This document shows positions 18,065 through 25,593 of a stretch of DNA of 64,000 bases, in pieces (position 1 is the stretch's first letter; each line of letters starts with the position of its first letter). The position numbers were made by a program, and so were the translations under genes. Origin of the DNA: Formosa undariae (GTDB lineage: Bacteria > Bacteroidota > Bacteroidia > Flavobacteriales > Flavobacteriaceae); contig NZ_JBHMEZ010000012.1 in assembly GCF_042427615.1 (NCBI RefSeq), positions 434,001 through 498,000 on the forward strand, given 5' to 3'. The notes beneath the pieces are model-generated. The model ran no database searches. It saw only the letters and a program-made list of their open reading frames with translations, and was not told the origin of the DNA.

Positions 18065-18120
18065 ATTTTTAAGCTTAGAACACTAATAAAGTAAACCAAT
18101 ACGTATTAAAGCTTAAAAAT
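18065..18120. promoter_or_regulatory. Inverted repeat and palindrome in the hsdR promoter region
   Basis: Perfect 12-bp inverted repeat ATTTTTAAGCTT (18065-18076) / AAGCTTAAAAAT (18109-18120), and between the arms the 10-bp palindrome AATACGTATT (18098-18107). All lie 12-67 bases upstream of the hsdR start. This is the only room for the promoter of the six-gene island, so the dyads are likely operator sites of an unlinked regulator, or form a hairpin in the leader. Confidence 0.5.
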
Positions 18121-18383
18121 ATCTATATAAATCGAGTAAAAAAAGCGGTTTCCCGTAATTAGGTCATATTAATTTAACAATTAATATATCTCACTTTAAA
18201 ATCTTTTAAGCTAGATAATATTTATTGTGTTTTTAGTATTAGGATTAAGTAACATCCTTAATAACTAAATGGAAAAAATTTAATCTGACTAGTTTTATTT
18301 AAAATTAAAACTACCTGAGAGCGGCGGTTATAATTTTAGTTTTAGATCATTAATTTACGTAAAGATAATAGTTCTTCTTTTTT
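18121..18383. other. Spacer between hsdR and the metzincin-like gene
   Basis: AT-rich, no gene. A weak dyad (TAAAACTA / TAGTTTTA, about 18308-18345) could end the - strand transcript of the metzincin-like gene, but it lacks a clear T run. Confidence 0.35.
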
Positions 18384-18902
18384 TTACATAATATTAGAAT
18401 TTTCTAATACTTTTTTAACAATAGTCCCTAATGCATATGGTACAGAATCCGGCCTTCTTTCTGTGCTATCATAGTCATGATGAAAACCAAGTATATGTGA
18501 ATATTCGTGAAACCAATGAGCAGCAATTTCAATTTCATTATCAGGCTTTTTAAAAAACCAATTTTGAGTGATTATGAGATCACCTTCTCTTCTTCCAACT
18601 TGCCGTAATAGTCTACCAAGTTTAATATTCAGCACCCAAGTGTAGTCTTCCCCTTCATTTGAGTTTTGCTCATATCCCTTCATTAAAATTTCTAAAATTT
18701 TATTATTGTCACTAATTTCCTGATAGTCTTCATTAGAAGAATGCCGATATCTTCTATCTGAAAATTTCCATTCTAATACTTCATTCTTAAATTCATTAGA
18801 ATTTATTACTTGATTCATTAAAGCCGAAACTCTTCTTGCTTTGCCGATTTGCCAAGCTTTTTTAAATTTATATAGATTTTTTATTACAATTTTCGTTCTC
18901 AT
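18384..18902 (-). CDS. Small metzincin-like zinc metalloprotease domain protein
   Basis: About 172 residues from the ATG at 18902 (M-R-T-K-I-V); an upstream ATG at 18932 adds ten residues and is less likely. The key feature is HEYSHILGFHH, an exact HExxHxxGxxH zinc signature of metzincins, in the C-terminal third, preceded by a FFKKPDNEIEIAAHWF strand-helix. No Met-turn is obvious and there is no signal peptide or pro-domain, so it is far shorter than secreted metzincins. It is alone on the - strand, 118 bases downstream of an outer-membrane-like gene. Cytosolic peptidase, toxin-like protease and domesticated protein are all possible. Confidence 0.65.
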   Translation of the reverse strand: MRTKIVIKNLYKFKKAWQIGKARRVSALMNQVINSNEFKNEVLEWKFSDRRYRHSSNEDYQEISDNNKILEILMKGYEQNSNEGEDYTWVLNIKLGRLLRQVGRREGDLIITQNWFFKKPDNEIEIAAHWFHEYSHILGFHHDYDSTERRPDSVPYALGTIVKKVLENSNIM

Positions 18903-19029
18903 ATAATTCTTGTTTATTGTTATAAATATCATGTAAATTCCCCTAACATTTGAAGAAGGAATTTATTCTTAAAGAGTTTTATACATCTTATTAGTCACCA
19001 TTAAAATATGTTTTCCGGTTTGGCTATCT

Positions 19030-19053
19030 TTATTATTATTATTATTATTATTA
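19030..19053. repeat. (TTA)8 microsatellite that supplies eight tandem stop codons
   Basis: Eight uninterrupted TTA units on the + strand. On the - strand they read in the frame of the upstream gene as eight consecutive TAA codons; the first (19051-19053) is the stop of that gene. Confidence 0.85.
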
Positions 19054-19851
19054 TGGCTCTTTATTATCATCTTTACCTTTTGGTTTAAAAATCTCATAAC
19101 CGAAACCTAAACCAATCCAGGGCCTATTTCTATAAATCCAATTTTTACCTATTTCTCCCGACATGGTATCAATTCCGACAAAAGTACTTAACTGAAATTT
19201 TTCTATTTCAAAGATAAGTCCACCACTGAATGTAATAGCACTTTGAGTTGCTTCAGAATCAATAAAATTTCTTGTAGTTTGTGGCGTAACTTTAATAGAT
19301 GACAAACTAATTCCCCCAACTACAGACACTGATTTACTTTCCTCATAATCAGTTATCCTCCAACCTGCTGTAAGACCAATATTAAAATCATTCCCGAACT
19401 CTGAATAAATCACATCATCTTCATTATCACTTCCATTTCCTGGACGAATTTTAACTAAAGTAGTTGATGCTCCCACAACAAAACTTCCTCTCCTTTTTAA
19501 TTCTTCAGCAAATGCTTTATATTCAATTTCACTTAATTTAAAGTATATATTTTCAAAATTACTATTTTTAAAAGTTAGAGCATTTTGAATTTTAGTTTCA
19601 GGAGTTTTTGAGGTAAATTCAGAAATTTGAATCACATAATTCTTTCCGTCATCAACAACGTTTCTTACCCTAAATTTCCAACCTCTCTCAATAACCCTAG
19701 AAATTACTGGAGTTATTTTGCAACCATCAAATTGGCATTGATTCAATGAAATATCAAATATAAAAACGTGTCGATTTTCTCTAATTTCCGTTTGAGAAAA
19801 AGATGTAATTGATATTAAAACAAAAACTAGTAATACAGGTAAGTTTTTCAT
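19051..19851 (-). CDS. Secreted protein with predicted outer-membrane beta-barrel end
   Basis: 266 residues with a cleavable signal peptide (LLVFVLISITSFSQ, about residues 6-19). The first half is polar with two cysteines (LNQCQFDGCKITP). The second half has repeated amphipathic strands rich in Gly and aromatics (FNIGLTAGWRITDY, FSGGLIFEIEKFQLSTFVG, IGLGFGYEIFKP), which suggests a small outer-membrane barrel of the type often seen in Bacteroidota. No named family is recognised. It ends in a run of eight TAA codons. It may share a transcript with the metzincin-like gene 118 bases downstream. Confidence 0.6.
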   Translation of the reverse strand: MKNLPVLLVFVLISITSFSQTEIRENRHVFIFDISLNQCQFDGCKITPVISRVIERGWKFRVRNVVDDGKNYVIQISEFTSKTPETKIQNALTFKNSNFENIYFKLSEIEYKAFAEELKRRGSFVVGASTTLVKIRPGNGSDNEDDVIYSEFGNDFNIGLTAGWRITDYEESKSVSVVGGISLSSIKVTPQTTRNFIDSEATQSAITFSGGLIFEIEKFQLSTFVGIDTMSGEIGKNWIYRNRPWIGLGFGYEIFKPKGKDDNKEP

Positions 19852-19962
19852 ATTAGTTGGTTTAAATTAGTTTCTTTCATATAAAAGAGAACACCTATCT
19901 TTTGTAATTCAATGTAATTTTATTTCACATAACGAAGATAAAATACTAAACAAAGCCCCCAA

Positions 19963-19980
19963 ATACCCATTATTGGGTAT
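19963..19980. promoter_or_regulatory. Dyad ATACCCA-tatt-TGGGTAT, operator-like
   Basis: Perfect 7-bp inverted repeat with a 4-base spacer, 112 bases upstream of the - strand outer-membrane-like gene and 106 bases upstream of the + strand regulator pseudogene. It could be an operator of either. A related palindrome, CCCAATATTGGG, is found at 4869-4880. Confidence 0.35.
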
Positions 19981-20085
19981 ATTTACAACTAGTACATAAA
20001 TTGGATTTATAGCATAAAAAACACCTAATGGCCAAATGCTGTCCCTCCGATAAATTATCTTTGGCCTGTAACAATTGGCAGCACC

Positions 20086-20838
20086 ATGAAGAGTCCATCG
20101 ATAACAAAATGCACCAATACTATTTTTCAGTTTGTGAGTACACGCAACTATCCATCGCCCAAAGCGGTTTTAAACTATATTAAAGACCATCTGGATCAAG
20201 AGATCTCTAGGCGCACCCAAACCCGTGAGATCGAAAAACTGGGAATAGATTTTGGTATCGTAATCAAATACAATAAAAGCACCAAGGCTATTATTTTGTT
20301 GAAGACGAAAGCACGAATGTGTCATCCTTTTTTAAAATCATAGAATACATTACGCTTACTGAAGTGTTTTCTGATGGGTTTAACCAAGAGCATAAACTGA
20401 AATCTTATGTACAGTTTCATGATGGCACAACTTAAAGAGTATAGGGAATTTGAAGCCTTTGGTTTTGATCGGCTGTCTGACATAAAAACGGGCGAACCCT
20501 TTACTCTCGATAAAAAAGAATATACCGAGGACTTAGAACGCTTTCAGGACATTTTAGGTGTGCGTATTAACGATGCGCATAAAACACGTATTATTATTAA
20601 AACCCATGTCCATCAGATGAGATATTTAAAAAGTCTACCACTACATACGTCCCAGTTTATTTTACCTATAGACGAATCGGGAGACTACCACATTGGCTAT
20701 AATATAATCCCTAATTATGAATTCGACATCCAAATCTTAAAGACGAGTTTGAAGTTCAAAGTGATAGAACCCCAATGTTGCCGAGATCATATTAAAATGG
20801 GATTCAGGAGAATTTACACCTCAAACCTATTAACATAG
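20086..20838 (+). pseudogene. Decayed WYL-domain regulator, paralogue of the gene at 1303
   Basis: Three pieces align with the intact regulator at 1303-2214. The first (from ATG 20086) matches the winged-helix region (ISRRTQTREIEKLGIDFGI). At about 20290 the frame shifts by one base and continues as GYYFVEDESTNVSSFFKII ... LTEVFSDGFNQEHKL until a stop near 20435. The remaining part resumes in another frame with FEAFGFDRLSDIKTGEP and runs to the stop at 20838 with the C-terminal WCX-like region. About 60 residues holding the WYL core are absent between the last two pieces. At least one frameshift and one deletion make it nonfunctional. Confidence 0.85.
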
Positions 20839-20885
20839 GATGCATTCGTAGCCAAAACAGAAGTTAAAGACCTAAAAAATACATT

Positions 20886-21635
20886 TTAGAAAACCCCAAC
20901 CACCCCAAAACCAACCGCCTCAGAACGGTTTAACTCATACAACTCCCCTGCGACCTCTTGATAATACCGTACGCCACAAACCGCCAACACCATTCCTGCA
21001 CCGCTAGGAACGGTATTAGGCGTCATGCTAATAAGCGTAGCACTAAAGGTTTTAGAAATAGATACAGCATCGGCCAGGTGTAAATGATAGTTAAGCGTTT
21101 CAAAATCGAAATCTAATACCCCAAATTGCACGACCAGATGTGTCGCTCCCGAAATAAAAGGAATTTGAGTCACAACAACATCGGATATCGAAAGTGTATA
21201 AGTTCCCCAATTCATAGAAAACGGAAAGGGTAATACGGTATGCGGTCTGCAATCTGGCGTGTATTCAAAATCGCATAATTCGCGGACGCCAATGGCGGTG
21301 TCTACTCCAATCCCAACACGACGTGCTCCACGGACACTTGTGGTATCTAGCGTTTTTAAACGGGTGAACAACGTCATTAACCTGCTATGGAAGTGCGAAA
21401 AGGTATACCCGGCATAAAACGGTTGTAAAGCCTGCCGAAATATTTTATTCACTCGGGAACAGTGTCCGAACTCACTCCCATTTTCCCGCACCCGTTGCAT
21501 ACTGGCTTTTGTTTTAATCGCTTTACCATTAAAACCACCTCCAGCAACACGCACAATGGGCTTCCCTTTTAAATAATAAAAATTAAACCCGCCAAGCGTA
21601 CCTACTATCGGAATAATACCTTTTTGCTTTGCCAT
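20886..21635 (-). CDS. Uncharacterised Bacteroidota protein (MAKQKGIIPIVGTLGG type)
   Basis: 249 residues. The N terminus M-A-K-Q-K-G-I-I-P-I-V-G-T-L-G-G-F-N-F-Y with the following basic, Gly-rich KGKPIVRVAGGGFNGKAI and RVRENGSEFGHCSRV is a pattern I know from hypothetical proteins spread through Bacteroidota, often in several copies per genome. The rest is predicted beta-rich with no catalytic motif, membrane helix or signal peptide. The frame is intact although it lies among decayed genes. The upstream 110 bases contain a degenerate repeated word (GCTTATA/GTTTATA) around 21724-21756. Function unknown; I do not assign one. Confidence 0.6.
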   Translation of the reverse strand: MAKQKGIIPIVGTLGGFNFYYLKGKPIVRVAGGGFNGKAIKTKASMQRVRENGSEFGHCSRVNKIFRQALQPFYAGYTFSHFHSRLMTLFTRLKTLDTTSVRGARRVGIGVDTAIGVRELCDFEYTPDCRPHTVLPFPFSMNWGTYTLSISDVVVTQIPFISGATHLVVQFGVLDFDFETLNYHLHLADAVSISKTFSATLISMTPNTVPSGAGMVLAVCGVRYYQEVAGELYELNRSEAVGFGVVGVF

Positions 21636-21934
21636 AACAATCGTGTTTTAGAGTCCGCACCATGTGGCATGACAACTACAATTCTACCTATAGCAACTTG
21701 GGAGTAACTTAGGGGGTATAGCGTGCTTATACCGTGTTTATAACATGCTTATAGTATGGAACATATATACATAAAGATACATATTAATGACTTATATTTG
21801 GTAAAAGCAGTCACAAAAACGCCATAGTTAAATAAAACCCAACATTTCACAACACACTAACACACTGCGAATTAACACAAAACAACGAAGATAAATCACC
21901 ATGAACCTTCACGCTTTTTTATAAAAAACACTCC

Positions 21935-22039
21935 GAATACACCATACACCTGCTAAACGATCTAGAGCATCGCATTCCGATAAACATTTTTGAAACAGAA
22001 GTAGCTTTGTTTTTTGGTACTGTTGGTTTTGAACATTAA
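21935..22039 (+). pseudogene. C-terminal stub of a YqiA-like hydrolase (copy 2)
   Basis: 35 codons ending in TAA encode EYTIHLLNDLEHRIPINIF and then ETEVALFFG, clearly homologous to the end of the intact hydrolase at 2343-2843 (EYNIHLRNDLEHRIPLDIF). No start and no upstream part remain. Confidence 0.85.
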
Positions 22040-22055
22040 TCGGTCTATGAGTGGT

Positions 22056-22686
22056 GTCGAGAAGTGTATAGTTAATTGGAACTCCAAAATTGTTACGTAA
22101 AATACATGTTCCTTTTAAAATACAGGAGACATAATATCATACATTTTAGTTCTCGACTCCGCTCGAACACCCTAATAAATATTCCGTCTTTATATCGGTC
22201 TTCAAGCATTAATGAAGAAGCATAGTAAGATTCTGACGAAACTAGCAAACGCAGCTTGTCGAGAAGCACTTAGTTAATTGGAACTCCAAAATTGTTACGT
22301 AAATTACATGTTCCTTTTAAAATGCAGGAGACATAATATCATACATTTTAGTTCTCGACTCCGCTCGAACACCCTAATAAATATTCCGTCTTTATATCGG
22401 TCTTCAAGCATTAATGAAGAAGCATAGTAAGATTCTGACGAAGCTAGCAAACGCAGTTTGTTGAGAAGCACTTAGTAAATTGGAACCCAATAATTGTTAC
22501 GTAAATTGCATGTTCTTTTTAAAATGCAGGAAATATTATATCATATATCTAAGTTCTCGACTCCGCTCGAACACCCTGATACATATGACGTTTTATTATT
22601 CTCGGCTAGTAAGCTTATAGGAATCGGTCTTCGAACATTAGTGAGGAAGAATAATAAGATTCTGACGAAGCAAGCAAACGCAGTTT
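22056..22686. repeat. Three tandem copies of a 202-227-bp repeat
   Basis: Copies start at 22056, 22258 and 22460; the first two are nearly identical with a period of 202 bp, the third is 227 bp and more diverged. Each begins with GTCGAGAAG and contains TTCTCGACTCCGCTCGAA, so that terminal-type inverted words (GTCGAGAA/TTCTCGAC) recur. The 18-base word is the reverse complement of TTCGAGCGGAGTCGAGAA, a short interspersed repeat common in flavobacterial genomes. No long reading frame is conserved. The array lies between the two hydrolase stubs. Confidence 0.9.
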
Positions 22687-22753
22687 ATCGAGAAGCATAC
22701 ATTAACCAAAATAAATCACCAAGAACCTTCACGCTTTTATAAAAATATAACAG

Positions 22754-22849
22754 GAATACACCATACACTTGCGAAACGATTTAGAACACCGCATTCCGTT
22801 AAACAGCTTTAAAGACGAAGCAGTCACTTTGTTTTGTTTCAAATTATAA
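22754..22849 (+). pseudogene. C-terminal stub of a YqiA-like hydrolase (copy 3)
   Basis: 32 codons ending in TAA encode EYTIHLRNDLEHRIPLNSF and then KDEAVTLFCFKL. Both stubs are preceded by the related words AAATCACCAtGAACCTTCACGC, so this stub and copy 2 arose by a local duplication of an already shortened segment. Confidence 0.85.
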
Positions 22850-22912
22850 CCTGACCTTTAACAAATGATACTTAAAGTTTTACGGTACGCAATTATATCT
22901 TAAACAGATAAT

Positions 22913-24502
22913 TTATTGTGGTTGCCCGATCCACCCGAGCCATATATAAATCAATACCGTAACCACACATAATAAAATGGACATCGCTTTGGCATATCGC
23001 CAGGGTTTCATTTCAAGAATTTGTAAGTCTTTAATTTCAAATGCTTTATTCGCAGGATAGAAATGCGAAACAATAAGCATGACTGCAAGGTTTAATAGAA
23101 ATTCGATACCCCAAATATGTACGAAGTGAATATCAACTTTAAAAACAAATGTGCATAAAATATAAAACGTCAGGCCAACAATTAACGCCGCTTTTGCACC
23201 TGTGGCAGATACGTTCTTTAAAAAGAATCCTGCTAACATAATAGACGCTATTGGAATAAAAAAGATGCCGTTTAATTGTTGTAATAATTGATATAATCCG
23301 TCGGGAGCATTAGCGACCATCGGAGCAACCATGATGGCAAAAAGGGCTAAAATAGTAGATGTCAATTTACCAACCCTCACCAACTTAGAATCACCGCTAC
23401 GTTTCCCAAAATGTCTTTTGTAAATATCGATAGTAAATATGGTAGCTGCACTATTTAAAACGCTATTAAAGGTACTCAATACAGCGCCCATGACTATTGC
23501 AGCAAAAATCCCTACTAGCCCAACTGGCAATACTTTTTTAATCAATTCGGGATAAATCATGTCTTGATTTTCATAAAGTGAATCGCCATAATAATAAAAC
23601 GCAATCACTCCAGGGAGTATGATAATAATGGGTACCACTATTTTTAAAACGCCTGTAAACAGTAACCCTTTCTGAGCTTCAACTAAGTTTTTTGCTCCAA
23701 GTGCCCGTTGAATAATCGTTTGGTTCATACACCAAAAATATAATTGATTAATGATTAAGCCTGTAAACAACACTTCAAAAGGCAAAACAGAATCTTTGGC
23801 GCCTATAACATTAAACTTTTCTGGTGCATGGTTATACACTTTTATCAACCCCGATAAAGGATTTCCATCGCCTATGCTCACCAATGCAATTAAAGGAATG
23901 GCAAGTCCTCCTATTAATAATCCATAACCGTTTATTGTATCGGATACTGCTACGGCTTTCAGTCCTCCAAATATGGCATATACCGATCCTAATAATCCAA
24001 CCACCACCACTGTAATCCAAAGTCCTCTATCTTTTGAGACCTCTAAAACCTCCGACACATTAAAAATACTTTCTAAATTAATGGCACCTGTATACAAGAC
24101 TATAGGCAATAACGTAACCACAAAAGACACCATTAAAAACAAGGCTACTAAGGTTCTTGTTGTGCTGTCGAATCGTTCTTCAAGAAATTGAGGGATGGTA
24201 GTTAATCCCATCTTTAAATATTTTGGAACAAAATAAATGGCTGCAATAACTAAGGCTAATGCCGAAGTCACTTCCCATGCAATAATGATGAATCCGTTTT
24301 TATACGAAGACCCATTCATACCAATTAAATGCTCTGTCGAAATGTTTGTTAGCAACATAGAACCGGCAATCACAACACCCGTAAGACTTCTTCCTCCTAG
24401 AAAATAACCGTCTTTTGAATTCAAATTTTCATTCCTTAATTTATACCAAGAATAAAAAGCGACAAAGGCAATAAAAGCAAAAAAAGTTAGAACAGTATAC
24501 AT
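22913..24502 (-). CDS. Sodium/solute symporter (SSS family), probably for myo-inositol or a sugar
   Basis: 529 residues, about 13-14 membrane helices, inner membrane. The N-terminal part GGRSLTGVVIAGSMLLTNIS and the middle GSVYAIFGGLKAVAVSDTING are characteristic of SSS transporters (SGLT/SMIT/putP type), which use the sodium gradient to take up sugars, inositol or organic acids. It lies 91 bases after the myo-inositol oxygenase gene, separated by a terminator, and closes the - strand part of the locus. Because of that neighbour, inositol is the most likely substrate, with uronic acid as an alternative; this is inference from context. Confidence 0.85.
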   Translation of the reverse strand: MYTVLTFFAFIAFVAFYSWYKLRNENLNSKDGYFLGGRSLTGVVIAGSMLLTNISTEHLIGMNGSSYKNGFIIIAWEVTSALALVIAAIYFVPKYLKMGLTTIPQFLEERFDSTTRTLVALFLMVSFVVTLLPIVLYTGAINLESIFNVSEVLEVSKDRGLWITVVVVGLLGSVYAIFGGLKAVAVSDTINGYGLLIGGLAIPLIALVSIGDGNPLSGLIKVYNHAPEKFNVIGAKDSVLPFEVLFTGLIINQLYFWCMNQTIIQRALGAKNLVEAQKGLLFTGVLKIVVPIIIILPGVIAFYYYGDSLYENQDMIYPELIKKVLPVGLVGIFAAIVMGAVLSTFNSVLNSAATIFTIDIYKRHFGKRSGDSKLVRVGKLTSTILALFAIMVAPMVANAPDGLYQLLQQLNGIFFIPIASIMLAGFFLKNVSATGAKAALIVGLTFYILCTFVFKVDIHFVHIWGIEFLLNLAVMLIVSHFYPANKAFEIKDLQILEMKPWRYAKAMSILLCVVTVLIYIWLGWIGQPQ

Positions 24503-24529
24503 AGTGTTTTTATGATTTTTATAGGCAAT

Positions 24530-24570
24530 AAAAAACCTGTAGAAACGATTTCACACCTTTCCTACAGGTT
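24530..24570 (-). terminator. Terminator between myo-inositol oxygenase and the symporter
   Basis: On the - strand a 9-bp stem AACCTGTAG (complement of 24562-24570) pairs with CTACAGGTT (complement of 24534-24542) and is followed by TTTTTATTG. It should lower or stop read-through from the long upstream transcript into the symporter gene. Confidence 0.75.
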
Positions 24571-24593
24571 AAATTAGTTTAGATTAAATGAGT

Positions 24594-25472
24594 TTAAAAC
24601 TTTAATTTTTCAGGTAAATATTTCGCAACTAAACCTTTGTAGTAAGGTAATAGTTCTTCTACATTTGGTGCTACGGGTGCTTTGGAATACAAGTCGTATG
24701 GATTAAATGCTTGTACCCACTTAAACATCTCGACATCTTTATCATTCATTAAATGGCGATAATCATTTTCTCTGTGTTGCGCGTAAAAGGAATGGTAACG
24801 AATCATGTACAATGCAGGTTCTGGCAAATAATCTTTCATGATTTGATATAAATATTCGTCGTGCCCCCAACTCATTTTCACCTGATCTAAACCACAGTTT
24901 GGCTCGTATATTCCATATTTCGTATTAAACCGCGCGTTGGTATAATCGGGGTTTTCTTTAAAGAATTCTGAATACACTATGGTATCGGAATAGGCGCAGC
25001 CTACAGGAAACGTATCTCCTACTACAGCCCATTGGGGTTCACCAAATAAGCATAACACTTTTCCTAAATCGTGAATAAATCCAGTAAGGACAAACCAATC
25101 GGGATGACCATCGGCTCTTATCGCTTCCGAGGTTTGTAAAAGGTGCTGTAATTGATCTAAATCGATATCTGGATCGCTATCGTCTACCAAGGTGTTTAAG
25201 AAATCGACAGCTTCCCAAATAGACATTTCTTTTCTATCAAACTTTAAGAAATCAGCTTCTTTTTCACAAACAAAATCATAAGTTTGGTATAAGTGATTTA
25301 TGCGATAGAATTCTTTAACCGTGTCTAAGCGTTCTGAGTCGACATAGTTTCTAAAGGCTTCTTTTTCCTTTTTATCTTCTGTGGGATCTGGATACCGTTC
25401 TAATAAATTATCTTCCCAATCATCGACATTATCCATTGGATTTTGCTGATGTTTATCTAATGATTCTTTCAT
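24594..25472 (-). CDS. myo-Inositol oxygenase
   Basis: 292 residues, close to the eukaryotic enzyme in length. It converts myo-inositol and O2 to D-glucuronate with a di-iron centre (EC 1.13.99.1). All six iron ligands known from the mouse enzyme have counterparts: His in RADGHPDW, His134-Asp135 in FIHDLGKVL, His in SWGHDEYLY, His in RYHSFYAQH and Asp in FNPYDLYSK; the substrate lysine after HDLG is also there. No signal peptide, so it works in the cytosol. It follows the hybrid regulator by 121 bases and precedes the symporter. In this locus it would feed inositol freed from the substrate into the same glucuronate route as the uronic acid freed by GH115. Confidence 0.93.
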   Translation of the reverse strand: MKESLDKHQQNPMDNVDDWEDNLLERYPDPTEDKKEKEAFRNYVDSERLDTVKEFYRINHLYQTYDFVCEKEADFLKFDRKEMSIWEAVDFLNTLVDDSDPDIDLDQLQHLLQTSEAIRADGHPDWFVLTGFIHDLGKVLCLFGEPQWAVVGDTFPVGCAYSDTIVYSEFFKENPDYTNARFNTKYGIYEPNCGLDQVKMSWGHDEYLYQIMKDYLPEPALYMIRYHSFYAQHRENDYRHLMNDKDVEMFKWVQAFNPYDLYSKAPVAPNVEELLPYYKGLVAKYLPEKLKF

Positions 25473-25593
25473 CTCTTTTAGTTTATCTAAATACGAACAA
25501 CTAAACTATAGTTTGCGCGATGCAACTAAATGGATTTTTAAATCAAAAACATGGAGAAAACAGACATCCCCATGTCTCACTAAGGAATACGGA

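Noticed and set aside
22494..22742. 82-codon + strand frame in the third tandem repeat
   Set aside because: The frame is not kept in the other two copies, so it is a by-product of the repeat.
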